Shown here: positions 51,870-59,167 of the stretch, piece after piece
Layout: every line of letters starts with the position of its first letter
Numbering within the stretch: the stretch's first letter is position 1
Assembly: GCF_003931915.1 (NCBI RefSeq)
Contig: NZ_RSAA01000002.1
Location: forward strand, 62,001 to 126,000
DNA: 64,000 nt
DNA from: Saccharopolyspora rhizosphaerae
Lineage (GTDB): Bacteria; Actinomycetota; Actinomycetes; Mycobacteriales; Pseudonocardiaceae
Reading direction: 5' to 3'
Made by a program: the position numbers and the translations under genes
Notes under the pieces: model-generated
Databases searched by the model: none
Told to the model about the DNA's origin: nothing
What the model saw: only the letters and a program-made list of their open reading frames with translations

Positions 51870-52648
51870 GCGAACGCCCCGGTGGGTGCGGCGAGACGCG
51901 CCACGGCGGTGAGCACCGCGTGCGGGACCACGCCGCTGGTGGTCGGGTTGCTCGGGGACGGGTGGTTGCGGACCTCGAACCGGTAGTCGCCCGCCCTGCC
52001 TTCGGCGGTGATGACGTGGCTGGTCAGCGACGCGTCCGGGTCGGCGACCACGGTGGCTTCCACCAGGTCCCAGTCGCCGATCGCGAGCGCCACCGAGGCC
52101 GCGACGTTGGCCGAGGCCGGGAACGCGGCCGTGACCTCGCGGGCCGGAGCCCGCATCAGCTGCACCGGTTCGGCGGCGGTGCGCAGCCGCTCGGCGGCGG
52201 GCTCGTCCATCCACGCCTGGACCAGGGCGGGCGCCTTCTTCGTGGTCACGATCCGGACCGCGTCGAGGCCACCCGTCCGGGCGGCCGCGGCGAGCACGTC
52301 GAGACCGCCGATCGCGCCGCTGCACAGGTGCAGCCGCCCGGGGCCGGTGTCGCGCAGCTTCGCCAGCAGTGCGTCGTCGGCCAGCGCCCCGACGGACACC
52401 ACGAGCAAGTCGGTGCCGGCGGCCACGACGTCCGGGCCGAGGGCGGCGAGCGCGCGCTGCCCGGCGCATTCGACGACCAGGTCCGCCTGCGCGGTGGCCG
52501 ATTCGACGTCGAGGACCGGAAGACCCGGCGGGTCGGTCTTCTCGGCGTGCACCACGCCGACGAGCTCGGCACCGGGGACCTCTCCGGCCTGCAGCGCGTG
52601 CGCGACCACGCTGCCGATCGCGCCGCACCCGAGGATCGCCACCTTCAT
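51866..52648 (-). CDS. aspartate-dehydrogenase-like (NadX/DUF108) oxidoreductase
   Basis: A 260-aa NAD(P)-binding protein: MKVAILGCGAIGSVVAHAL (Rossmann fold), VVECAGQRALAALGPDVVAAG, LHLCSGAIGGLDVLAAAARTG, and the C-terminal FPASANVAASVALAIG and NHPSPSNPTTS motifs of L-aspartate dehydrogenase. The known reaction is reductive amination of oxaloacetate or iminoaspartate formation in NAD synthesis. No nadA or nadC is near; all overlapping neighbours are aromatic-ring enzymes. It probably serves a degradative step on an unusual substrate. ATG 52648 overlaps the dioxygenase stop. Confidence 0.85.
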   Translation of the reverse strand: MKVAILGCGAIGSVVAHALQAGEVPGAELVGVVHAEKTDPPGLPVLDVESATAQADLVVECAGQRALAALGPDVVAAGTDLLVVSVGALADDALLAKLRDTGPGRLHLCSGAIGGLDVLAAAARTGGLDAVRIVTTKKAPALVQAWMDEPAAERLRTAAEPVQLMRAPAREVTAAFPASANVAASVALAIGDWDLVEATVVADPDASLTSHVITAEGRAGDYRFEVRNHPSPSNPTTSGVVPHAVLTAVARLAAPTGAFA

Positions 52649-53580
52649 CGCCGCACCCACTCCCCGTAGCCGGGGTCGGGCTTGCCCGCCATGTGCGCGC
52701 GGGCGTCCTTCGACGGCGGCCCGGCGGTGCCCCACTGGTCGGACAGCTCCGCGGTGCGCCGCCAGACGCGGCACAGCCAGGCGTCCTCCTCGACCTGCGC
52801 GACGTCGGAGGTGTACTCGCAGACCAGTCCGGCCGGATCGGCGAAGTAGGAGAACGTGTTCGAGCCCGGGCCGTGCCGTCCCGGCCCCCACAGCGGGGTG
52901 ATGCCGTTGTGCTTGAGCCGCCCGATACCGCGCATGAAGTGGTCCATCGACGGCATCTCGTAGGCGACGTGGTTGACCGAGGTCCACTCCGCCTGGTTGA
53001 AGGCGATCACGTGGTGGTCGGAGTTGCACCGCAGGAACGCCATCTGGTGCTCCGACCAGTCCGAGATCCGCATGCCGAGCACCTGCGTGTAGAAGTCGCA
53101 GGCGAGGTCGATGTCCACGGTGTTGAGCACGACGTGCGCGACCTTGCGCGGCACCGCCGGCTGACCGTCGGGGTCCTGCGGGACGACGGCCTCGACGTTG
53201 CAGGACAGCTCGACCAGCCGGCCCTCGGGGTCGACGAAGCGCAGCCCGTACCCACCGCCGATCTGCTCCAGCGGTCCGGGTTCGGCGAGCATCGGGACCC
53301 CGAGGTCGGCCAGCCGCTTGCCGGCGAGGTCGATCTCGGCTGGGGTGCCGACCGCGAAGGCGATCTTCCCCAGTCCGTTGGTCTCGGCCTGCCGCAACTC
53401 GACGATGTGGTGCTCCGGTCCGGTTCCGCGCAACCACGCGGCCTCCCGGTCGGTTTCGACGGGCGTGAGCCCCCAGACCTCGTGGTAGAACTCGGCGGCT
53501 TCGGTGAACCGCTCGGTGCGCAGGCTCACCGAGCGCAGCGACCGCAGCTTCACCACCGGTTCCGCGTCGGGGAATCGCAT
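52645..53580 (-). CDS. extradiol (VOC-family) ring-cleavage dioxygenase
   Basis: A 311-aa type I extradiol dioxygenase with two VOC domains. The Fe(II) triad is visible in the second: His149 (KVAHVVLNT), His204 (VNHVAYEMP) and Glu255 (GLVCEYTSD). The segment GRHGPGSNTFSYFADPAG is characteristic of catechol 2,3-dioxygenase and 2,3-dihydroxybiphenyl dioxygenase relatives. It would cleave a catechol next to the hydroxyls with O2. ATG 53580 has GGAG 8 nt upstream. It is between the Rieske gene (14-bp gap) and the aspartate-dehydrogenase-like gene (4-bp overlap). Confidence 0.9.
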   Translation of the reverse strand: MRFPDAEPVVKLRSLRSVSLRTERFTEAAEFYHEVWGLTPVETDREAAWLRGTGPEHHIVELRQAETNGLGKIAFAVGTPAEIDLAGKRLADLGVPMLAEPGPLEQIGGGYGLRFVDPEGRLVELSCNVEAVVPQDPDGQPAVPRKVAHVVLNTVDIDLACDFYTQVLGMRISDWSEHQMAFLRCNSDHHVIAFNQAEWTSVNHVAYEMPSMDHFMRGIGRLKHNGITPLWGPGRHGPGSNTFSYFADPAGLVCEYTSDVAQVEEDAWLCRVWRRTAELSDQWGTAGPPSKDARAHMAGKPDPGYGEWVRR

Positions 53581-53594
53581 GGGGTGCACTCCAA

Positions 53595-54641
53595 TCAGCG
53601 GGCCGCGGCCGCGCGGGTGGGTTGGCGGTCGGCGAGAGCAGCGGCCTGGCGCCGGGCTTCAGCGCGCACCACCCGTCGCAGCCGGACGAGGGCGATGTCG
53701 TGCTGGTAGAGGTTCTCCCGGGACCAGGCGTCCGACGGCATGCCCTCGGCCATCGCCCGGTCCTGCTCGAGCACCTGCCAGTGCCGTGCCTCGAGCCGCG
53801 TCTTGTAGAGGAACCGCCAGCTGTCCCGCTCCCAGCCGCTGACCTTGCGGCAGCGCCAGAAGAACCCGGCGTGCTGGTGCTCGTTGATCGCGGTGACGCA
53901 GGCGACGATCGTGAACGGCCCGCCCGGCCCGGCGGTGGGCGGGTACGGGATGTCGAGGGTCACCGACTGGAGGCCGCCGGTGTCCACCCACTCCGACCAG
54001 TCGAAGTTCACCCCGCGCTGGTCGGTCTTCTCGAAGACGAAACCCGTGTCGGTGTCACGGATCTGGAAGGCCGCCTCGCGCTTGCCGGTGTGCATGGTGT
54101 GGCTGTTGCGGTGCAGGAACGCGCCGTGCATCGGGTCGAGCAGGTTGTCCAGCGACAGCAGGTAGGAGGCGTCCCACTCGACGTAGCACAGGAAGTTCTC
54201 CCACTCGCCGCCCGCGATCGGTGCGGGCACCTGCAGCGGTGCGGGTTCGGCGTCGTCGTCGGCGCCGAACCAGGCGAAGATCGCCCCGGCGTGCTCCTGG
54301 GCCGGGAAGGTGCGCAGTGCCTTGCGGCCTTCCAGCGCGCATCCCGGGCTCCCCGGCACCGAGGCGACGACGCCGTCCCCGTCGAGCTGCACGCCGTGGT
54401 AGTTGCACGCGATCCGGTCGCCCATGTGCACGCCCATCGACAGGCGCGCCGCCCGGTGCGGGCACCGGTCCTCCTGCACGTGCACGGCACCGGAGACGTC
54501 GCGCCACAGCAGCAGTTCCTCACCGGCGCGTTCCAGGCGGGTCAGCTCACCCGGACGCACCTGGTGCGACGGGCACAGCGGGTACCAGCGGTCCCGCAAG
54601 CCGAGCAGCAGGAGCTCGTCCTCGTCGTGGAGCACGGGCAT
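53595..54641 (-). CDS. Rieske-type oxygenase alpha subunit
   Basis: A 348-aa Rieske non-heme iron oxygenase. The [2Fe-2S] ligands are Cys60-His62 (RCPHRAA) and Cys79-His82 (ACNYHGV). The mononuclear iron site is LLSLDNLLDPMHGAFLHRNS with His172 and His177. The size and single-chain type match phthalate-dioxygenase, vanillate-demethylase or related monooxygenase/demethylase enzymes rather than alpha/beta naphthalene dioxygenases; no beta subunit is encoded. Electrons would come from the reductase at 55160. ATG 54641, 2 bp behind the 74-aa gene. Confidence 0.92.
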   Translation of the reverse strand: MPVLHDEDELLLLGLRDRWYPLCPSHQVRPGELTRLERAGEELLLWRDVSGAVHVQEDRCPHRAARLSMGVHMGDRIACNYHGVQLDGDGVVASVPGSPGCALEGRKALRTFPAQEHAGAIFAWFGADDDAEPAPLQVPAPIAGGEWENFLCYVEWDASYLLSLDNLLDPMHGAFLHRNSHTMHTGKREAAFQIRDTDTGFVFEKTDQRGVNFDWSEWVDTGGLQSVTLDIPYPPTAGPGGPFTIVACVTAINEHQHAGFFWRCRKVSGWERDSWRFLYKTRLEARHWQVLEQDRAMAEGMPSDAWSRENLYQHDIALVRLRRVVRAEARRQAAALADRQPTRAAAAR

Positions 54642-54643
54642 GG

Positions 54644-54868
54644 TCAGACCTCCTTCGCGCCGAGACGGGCGAGTTCGCTGGTGAAGCTCCGCTCGGTCCA
54701 GTCGGCACCGTCGGCGGGGCGGACACCGGTCTCGTTGAGCGCGGCGACGATGCCCGGCAGGTCGTGCACGCCCCTGCCATAGATCGCCTCGAGCTCGTCG
54801 GCGAAGGCGTCCGCGTAGCTCGTGGTGGACCCGCGCCGGGTCTGCACCGGCTCCAGGTTCAACGGCAT
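54644..54868 (-). CDS. 74-aa recombinase-like HTH protein in the Rieske operon
   Basis: A 74-aa protein with SYADAFADELEAIYGRGVHDL, then IVAALNETGVRPADGADWTERSFTSELARLGA. The pattern 'I-x-x-A-L-N-x-x-G-V-x-x-x-x-G-x-x-W-T' recalls the helix-turn-helix tail of serine recombinases. There is no catalytic recombinase domain. It is fixed between the 97-aa gene and the oxygenase with 1-2 bp gaps, and GAGGAG lies before the ATG. It may be an oxygenase accessory or a regulator; function unknown. Confidence 0.75.
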   Translation of the reverse strand: MPLNLEPVQTRRGSTTSYADAFADELEAIYGRGVHDLPGIVAALNETGVRPADGADWTERSFTSELARLGAKEV

Positions 54869-54869
54869 G

Positions 54870-55163
54870 TCAGTTCTCCTCAGTGCTCGAGCGCGCACCA
54901 GTTCCCGGTCCCCGGCCCACGACGGCACGACCGAGCTCGGTCAGCGCCGCGGTCGTCCGGTGACCGGGGAACGAGGTCCCGGCTGGGTGCAGCAGGCCGG
55001 TGCGCACCAGTTCTCGGACGGCGCCCTGGTCGCAGCAGGGCAGTCCGTCGACGTACAGGTCGGGTTCGCGGCTGCGGGTGATCTCGGCCGTGCCGCGGGC
55101 GACCGCCCTCAGCACCGCCAGGTGGCGGTGGTGCAGCGGCGCGACGGGAGGTCGGTCGGTCAC
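54870..55163 (-). CDS. 97-aa protein of unknown function in the Rieske operon
   Basis: A 97-aa protein beginning TDRPPVAPLHHRHLAVL, with AEITRSREPDLYVDGLPCCDQGAV near the middle (a Cys-Cys pair) and a second half GLLHPAGTSFPGHRTTAALTELG that reads like a small winged-helix wing-and-strand. Low-complexity tail. GTG 55163 overlaps the reductase stop by 4 bp (GTGA), so it is translated with the reductase. Not recognised; a DNA-binding or metal-handling accessory is a guess. Confidence 0.65.
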   Translation of the reverse strand: MTDRPPVAPLHHRHLAVLRAVARGTAEITRSREPDLYVDGLPCCDQGAVRELVRTGLLHPAGTSFPGHRTTAALTELGRAVVGRGPGTGARSSTEEN

Positions 55164-56098
55164 AGGTCCAGCACCAGCTCGGCGGAGCGGCAGCGGGAGA
55201 CGCAGATCATCATCGTGCCGCCGGCTTCCCGCTCGGCCGGGCTGAGGACGAAGTCGCGGTGGTCCGGCTCCCCGCCGAGCACCTTGGTCTCGCAGGTGCC
55301 GCACACGCCTTCCTGGCAGGAGCTCGGCACCGGTACCCCGGCGGCGGACAGCGCGTCGAGCACCGAGACGTCGGGCCCGACCGGCACCCGCGCCCCGGAG
55401 GCGGCGCACATGACCTCGAACCCCTCGCCCGGAGCGGACTCCGGCGCCTGCGGTGCCCGGAACCGCTCGACGCGCAGGACCGACGGGTCGGGCAGCGCTG
55501 CTTCCACGGCGCCGATCAGCGGTTCGGGGCCGCAGCAGTACACGACCGTCCCCGGCGTCACCTCGGCGAGCTCGGCGCGGAGGTCGGGTGGACCGCCGTG
55601 CTCGTCGTCGGCGTGGACGCGGACCCGGTCGCCCCCGATCTCGCGCAGGTCCGGGAGGAAGGCCATGCTCTCCCGCGAACGTCCGCAGTAGAGCATCCGC
55701 CAGTCGCCGCCTCGCGCGGCGAGTTCAGCGGCCATGGCCCGCACCGGGGTCACCCCGATCCCACCCGCGATGAGGAGGTGGCGCTCGGCCGGCTCGAGCG
55801 GGAAGTTGTTGCGCGGCCCCTCGACGTCGAGCAGGGTGCCGGCGGTCAGCCGCTCGTGCACCCAGCTGCTGCCTCCGCGCGAGTTCGGCTCCCGCAGCAC
55901 CGCCACCGTCCAACTGCGACGGTCGGCCGGGTCACCGCACAGCGAGTACTCCCGCGTCATGCCGTTGGCCAACCGCAACGCCAGGTGCGCCCCGGGTTCC
56001 CACGCCGGGAGGTCGGCTCCGGCCGGGTCGCGGAACTCCACCTGCACCACACCCGGTGCCAGCCACGTCGTGCTGTGCACCCGGACCGTGTGCGCCAT
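55160..56098 (-). CDS. ferredoxin:NAD(P)H oxidoreductase (PDR-type reductase of the Rieske system)
   Basis: A 312-aa three-domain reductase. N-terminal flavin domain with REYSLCGDP (R-x-Y-S, about 49-57), NAD domain LLIAGGIGVTPVRAMA (about 110-125) and YCCGPEPLIGAVEAALP, and a C-terminal plant-type [2Fe-2S] domain with Cys in SCQEGVCGTC and MMICVSRC. Phthalate dioxygenase reductase and vanillate demethylase reductase share this order. It shuttles electrons from NAD(P)H to the Rieske oxygenase. ATG 56098 follows GAGGGGC; a GTG nine codons upstream is possible. Confidence 0.91.
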   Translation of the reverse strand: MAHTVRVHSTTWLAPGVVQVEFRDPAGADLPAWEPGAHLALRLANGMTREYSLCGDPADRRSWTVAVLREPNSRGGSSWVHERLTAGTLLDVEGPRNNFPLEPAERHLLIAGGIGVTPVRAMAAELAARGGDWRMLYCGRSRESMAFLPDLREIGGDRVRVHADDEHGGPPDLRAELAEVTPGTVVYCCGPEPLIGAVEAALPDPSVLRVERFRAPQAPESAPGEGFEVMCAASGARVPVGPDVSVLDALSAAGVPVPSSCQEGVCGTCETKVLGGEPDHRDFVLSPAEREAGGTMMICVSRCRSAELVLDL

Positions 56099-56128
56099 GC
56101 CCCTCACCCCGAGTTCCCTCGACACTTC

Positions 56129-56650
56129 TCAGTCGCGCGTCACGCCGTGCACCGGCGAGGTCGCCGGGTAGGTGGGCAGCTGCGGCTTCTGAGCACCGAT
56201 CACCACGCAGAACAGCGCGTCGGTGTCACCGACCGCCTTGAGGCTCCGCGGCACGCCCGCGGGAACCCTGATCAGATCGCGGTAGCCGAGCACGCGGGTC
56301 GCCGTCCTGGTGCCGTCCTCGGCGTCGTGCACGCTGACCTCGAGCTGGCCCTCCAGCACGAAGAACACCTCCTCCACGTCGTGGTGGGTGTGCTCCGGGC
56401 CGATCGCGCCCAGCGGCAGCCGCATGTTCGAGAAGGTGAAGTGCTCGGATTGCAGCGCGCGGCTGTCGCCGTCGTGGTTGCCGGTGGCGCCGGAACCGAT
56501 GTAGCGGATCTGCGCGCGGCGGAACTCGTCCCCGGCCTTGGCCTGGAAGGCGAGGGTGTCCCAGTCCTCGTGGCGGCTCTCGCGGGAAGCGATGCAGGAG
56601 TCGATCAGCGACTCGAGCTCAGTGTGCGCCTTGGCGTCTGCCGTGGTCAT
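56129..56650 (-). CDS. cupin-domain protein
   Basis: A 173-aa single cupin: PLGAIGPEHTHHDVEEVFFVLEG with the metal motif G-x5-H-x-H-x3-4-E (His-Thr-His-His...Glu, about 96-112) and the second motif PAGVPRSLKAVGD, where the usual third His position is not His. The protein could bind a metal and act as dioxygenase or isomerase, or be regulatory. First gene of the 12-gene aromatic operon. ATG 56650 follows GGAGG at 6 nt. A CTTA-N4-TAAG palindrome lies 19 bp before the start. Confidence 0.83.
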   Translation of the reverse strand: MTTADAKAHTELESLIDSCIASRESRHEDWDTLAFQAKAGDEFRRAQIRYIGSGATGNHDGDSRALQSEHFTFSNMRLPLGAIGPEHTHHDVEEVFFVLEGQLEVSVHDAEDGTRTATRVLGYRDLIRVPAGVPRSLKAVGDTDALFCVVIGAQKPQLPTYPATSPVHGVTRD

Positions 56651-56668
56651 CAACGACCTCCAGAATCT

Positions 56669-56680
56669 CTTAGAGGTAAG
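56669..56680. promoter_or_regulatory. CTTA-N4-TAAG operator before the cupin operon
   Basis: CTTAGAGGTAAG is a perfect CTTA/TAAG inverted repeat with a 4-bp centre. The same design occurs on the other side of the divergent region (56821-56834), pointing to one regulator. Confidence 0.55.
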
Positions 56681-56805
56681 CAAGCGAACGCTGAACAGTA
56701 TTGCCAGAACGCTGTGACCTCCGCAACCGTCTCGCGCAAATTCCCTGGTAGATCACCATGTTTTCGCAGGTCATCACGCTGCGGCACGCGCGGCGGACGA
56801 AGAGT

Positions 56806-56837
56806 TTGTCGCCGACTTTGCCTTAGCAGTAAGGTAA
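56806..56837 (+). promoter_or_regulatory. aldehyde dehydrogenase promoter with overlapping CCTTA-N4-TAAGG operator
   Basis: TTGTCG (56806-56811) and TAAGGT (56830-56835) are 18 bp apart. The palindrome CCTTAGCAGTAAGG (56821-56834) covers the -10, and TTG/TAA extend it to 20 bp. Binding there would block the polymerase, as expected for a MarR repressor such as the one encoded at 58305. Confidence 0.6.
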
Positions 56838-56868
56838 GAGCTCACGAATCCCGAGCTGGAGGTGCAGC

Positions 56869-58347
56869 ATGGCAAGTTCCGAGGTGCCGGACGAGATCCA
56901 CGTGGCGGGGCGCTGGCGCACCGGCCGCGGCCGCCCGCTGGGGTGCGTCGACCCGGCCACCGGCGAGGTCATCGCGGAGCTCACCGCGGCCTCGCCCGAC
57001 GACGTCGACGAGGCCGCACGAGCCGGGGCCGCCGCAACCGCCGAGCCCGAGTGGCGGGACCTGTACCCGCACCAGCGCGCCCGGCTGCTCACGCGCGTCG
57101 GTGACCTGGTCGAGCAGCACGCCGAGGAACTCGCCCGCCTGCAAACCCGCAACACCGGCAAGGCGCTCGCCGAGACCCGGGCGCTGGTGGCCAGCGCGGC
57201 GGGGACCTTCCGGTTCTACGCCGCTGCGCTGGAGACCACCGAGACGCCGTTGACACCGCAGCGCGGCCCGTACCTGACGATGGGCGTGGCCGAGCCGATC
57301 GGCGTGGTCGGCGCGATCACGCCGTGGAACTCCCCGATCGCCAGCGACGCGCAGAAGATCGCTCCGGCACTGGCGGCCGGCAACGCCGTGCTGCTCAAAC
57401 CCGCGGAAGCCACTCCGCTGGTGTCGCTGGCGCTGGCCCGACTCCTGGTGGACGCCGGTGTGCCGCCCGCGCTGGTCTCCGTGCTGCCGGGCAGGGGTTC
57501 GGTCGTCGGCGAGGCGATCGTCCGGCACCCGCTGGTGGGCAAGGTGTCCTTCACGGGCGGCACCGACACCGGACGCCTCGTCGGCCGCCTCGCCGCCGAC
57601 AAGTTCATGCCGCTCACCAGCGAGCTCGGCGGCAAGTCACCGACGATCGTGCTCCCCGACGCCGACCTCGACCAGGCCGTGGCGGGGATCCTGTACGGGA
57701 TCTTCTCCTCCAGCGGGCAGAGCTGCATCGCCGGCTCCCGCATCTTCGTGCCGGAGCAGCTGCACGGCGAGGTCGTCGACCGGCTGGTCACCGCTGCGCA
57801 GCGGCTCCGCGTCGGCCCGGGCACCAACCCGGCCAGCCAGGTGGGCCCGCTGGTCACGTTCTCCCACCGCGACCGCGTCGCCGCGCTGGTCGACCGCGCT
57901 CGCGAGGAAGGCGCTCGCGTGCTCTGCGGCGGTCGAGTTCCTGATGATCCCGACCTGGCCGCCGGCGCCTATTACCTCCCGACCCTGTTGGACGGGCTCA
58001 CCAACGACTCCCGGACCTGCCAGGAGGAGATCTTCGGACCGGTCGGCGTGGTGCTGCCCTACCGCGACGAGGACGACCTGATCGCGCAGGCGAACGACAC
58101 GGTCTTCGGGCTGGCCTGCGGGCTCTGGACCCGCGACTACCGACGGGCCTGGCGGATCGCGCGGCGCATCGACGCGGGCACGGTGTGGATCAACACCTAC
58201 AAGCAGTTCAGCATCTCCACCCCGTTCAGCGGGATGAAGGCCAGCGGCGTGGGCACCGACAAGGGCCGCGACGCGATCCTGCAGCACACGCGGCAGAAGA
58301 GCATCTACTGGGGACTCGACGAGGACCCGCTGCCCTGGGCCGGGTGA
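56869..58347 (+). CDS. aldehyde dehydrogenase
   Basis: A 492-aa NAD(P)-dependent aldehyde dehydrogenase. Rossmann loop FTGGTDTGRLVG (about 225), catalytic Glu in TSELGGKSP (about 251) and nucleophile Cys in SSGQSCIAGSR (about 285); PWNSPIASDAQKIAPALAAGN marks the substrate entry. The product would be the acid from the aldehyde made by the ThDP enzyme. ATG 56869 is set by GGAGG. Divergent from the cupin operon and cotargeted by the CTTA-N4-TAAG operators. Its last 43 bp overlap the 3' end of the convergent MarR gene. Confidence 0.9.
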   Translation: MASSEVPDEIHVAGRWRTGRGRPLGCVDPATGEVIAELTAASPDDVDEAARAGAAATAEPEWRDLYPHQRARLLTRVGDLVEQHAEELARLQTRNTGKALAETRALVASAAGTFRFYAAALETTETPLTPQRGPYLTMGVAEPIGVVGAITPWNSPIASDAQKIAPALAAGNAVLLKPAEATPLVSLALARLLVDAGVPPALVSVLPGRGSVVGEAIVRHPLVGKVSFTGGTDTGRLVGRLAADKFMPLTSELGGKSPTIVLPDADLDQAVAGILYGIFSSSGQSCIAGSRIFVPEQLHGEVVDRLVTAAQRLRVGPGTNPASQVGPLVTFSHRDRVAALVDRAREEGARVLCGGRVPDDPDLAAGAYYLPTLLDGLTNDSRTCQEEIFGPVGVVLPYRDEDDLIAQANDTVFGLACGLWTRDYRRAWRIARRIDAGTVWINTYKQFSISTPFSGMKASGVGTDKGRDAILQHTRQKSIYWGLDEDPLPWAG

Positions 58348-58898
58348 GCAGCTCGCCGCAGGACATACCCCTGGGCGTGCCGAGCGGCGGCGTGGTCGAG
58401 CGAGCTCTCCAGGCGGCTCAACAGGTCCGCGAGGCGGTCGCGCTCGGTCTCGGTCAACCCGGTCAGCATGTCGCGCTCGTTGGCGAAGTGCGCCGCGGTG
58501 ACCTCGTCGGTGAAGCTCAGGCCTTCCTCGGTGAGCTGCACGTGGACGGTGCGCCGGTCGTGCGGGTCACGATCGCGCCGCACCAGCCCGGCGGCTTCGA
58601 GCTTGTCGACGCGCTGGGTGATGCCGCCCGTGGTCACCAACGCGGCATCGGCCAGCTCCCCGGCGGTGCGCCGGTAGGGCGGGCCGGCACGGCGCAGCGA
58701 CGCCAGGATGCTGAAGCTGGCCATCGTCAGGTCGAACGACTGGAAGATCCGGTTCAGCTGGTCCTGGTAGCGGTGGTAGGCGCGGTGCAGGCGACCGAAC
58801 ACCGCCATACCGGAGGCGTCGACGTCAGGGACCTCGCGCCGCCACTCCTCCAACATGAAGTCGACGGCGTCCGGTCGGGACCGGTTGCGACGTACCAC
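58305..58898 (-). CDS. MarR-family regulator
   Basis: A 197-aa MarR protein. Winged-helix segment SFSILASLRRAGPPYRRTAGELADAALVTTGGITQRVDKLEAAGLVRRDRDPHDRRTVHVQLTEEG (read in parts, about 62-127), with the DxRs-type wing DPHDRRTVHVQLT. Flanking helices form the dimer interface. It likely represses the aromatic operon and the ALDH gene and is released by an aromatic ligand. TAAGAATAGCAGGACTAAG in its own promoter (58936-58954) has two CTTAG-like half sites, hinting at autoregulation. ATG 58898; the Ser-rich tail ends inside the ALDH gene's antisense strand. Confidence 0.87.
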   Translation of the reverse strand: MVRRNRSRPDAVDFMLEEWRREVPDVDASGMAVFGRLHRAYHRYQDQLNRIFQSFDLTMASFSILASLRRAGPPYRRTAGELADAALVTTGGITQRVDKLEAAGLVRRDRDPHDRRTVHVQLTEEGLSFTDEVTAAHFANERDMLTGLTETERDRLADLLSRLESSLDHAAARHAQGYVLRRAAHPAQGSGSSSSPQ

Positions 58899-59167
58899 CT
58901 TTTCCCCTTCCCGGGGTCCGAGGAAGCTGCGCGGCTAAGAATAGCAGGACTAAGGGATTCGCAGTCGCGAACGCGCGCGGCCGAGTCGCTCCTGGTCGAG
59001 ACGGGTGGGGAAGTCGTCGCTGGAGCCGATGTCGGGCGCGCGGTCGCTACCGCGCGGAGCTCGGCGTCACCACCGTGCGGGAGGTGGCGCCGTGGACGTC
59101 GTCCGTTGGCAGCGCGGGGAGCGGCCACCCGCGCCTGGGGAGACGTGAGAACCGGGTGGCAGGCCTC

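Noticed and set aside
44113..58898. Recent horizontal acquisition of the aromatic cluster
   Set aside because: No integrase, transposase, tRNA border, direct repeats at the edges or visible base-composition break, so transfer cannot be argued from this sequence.
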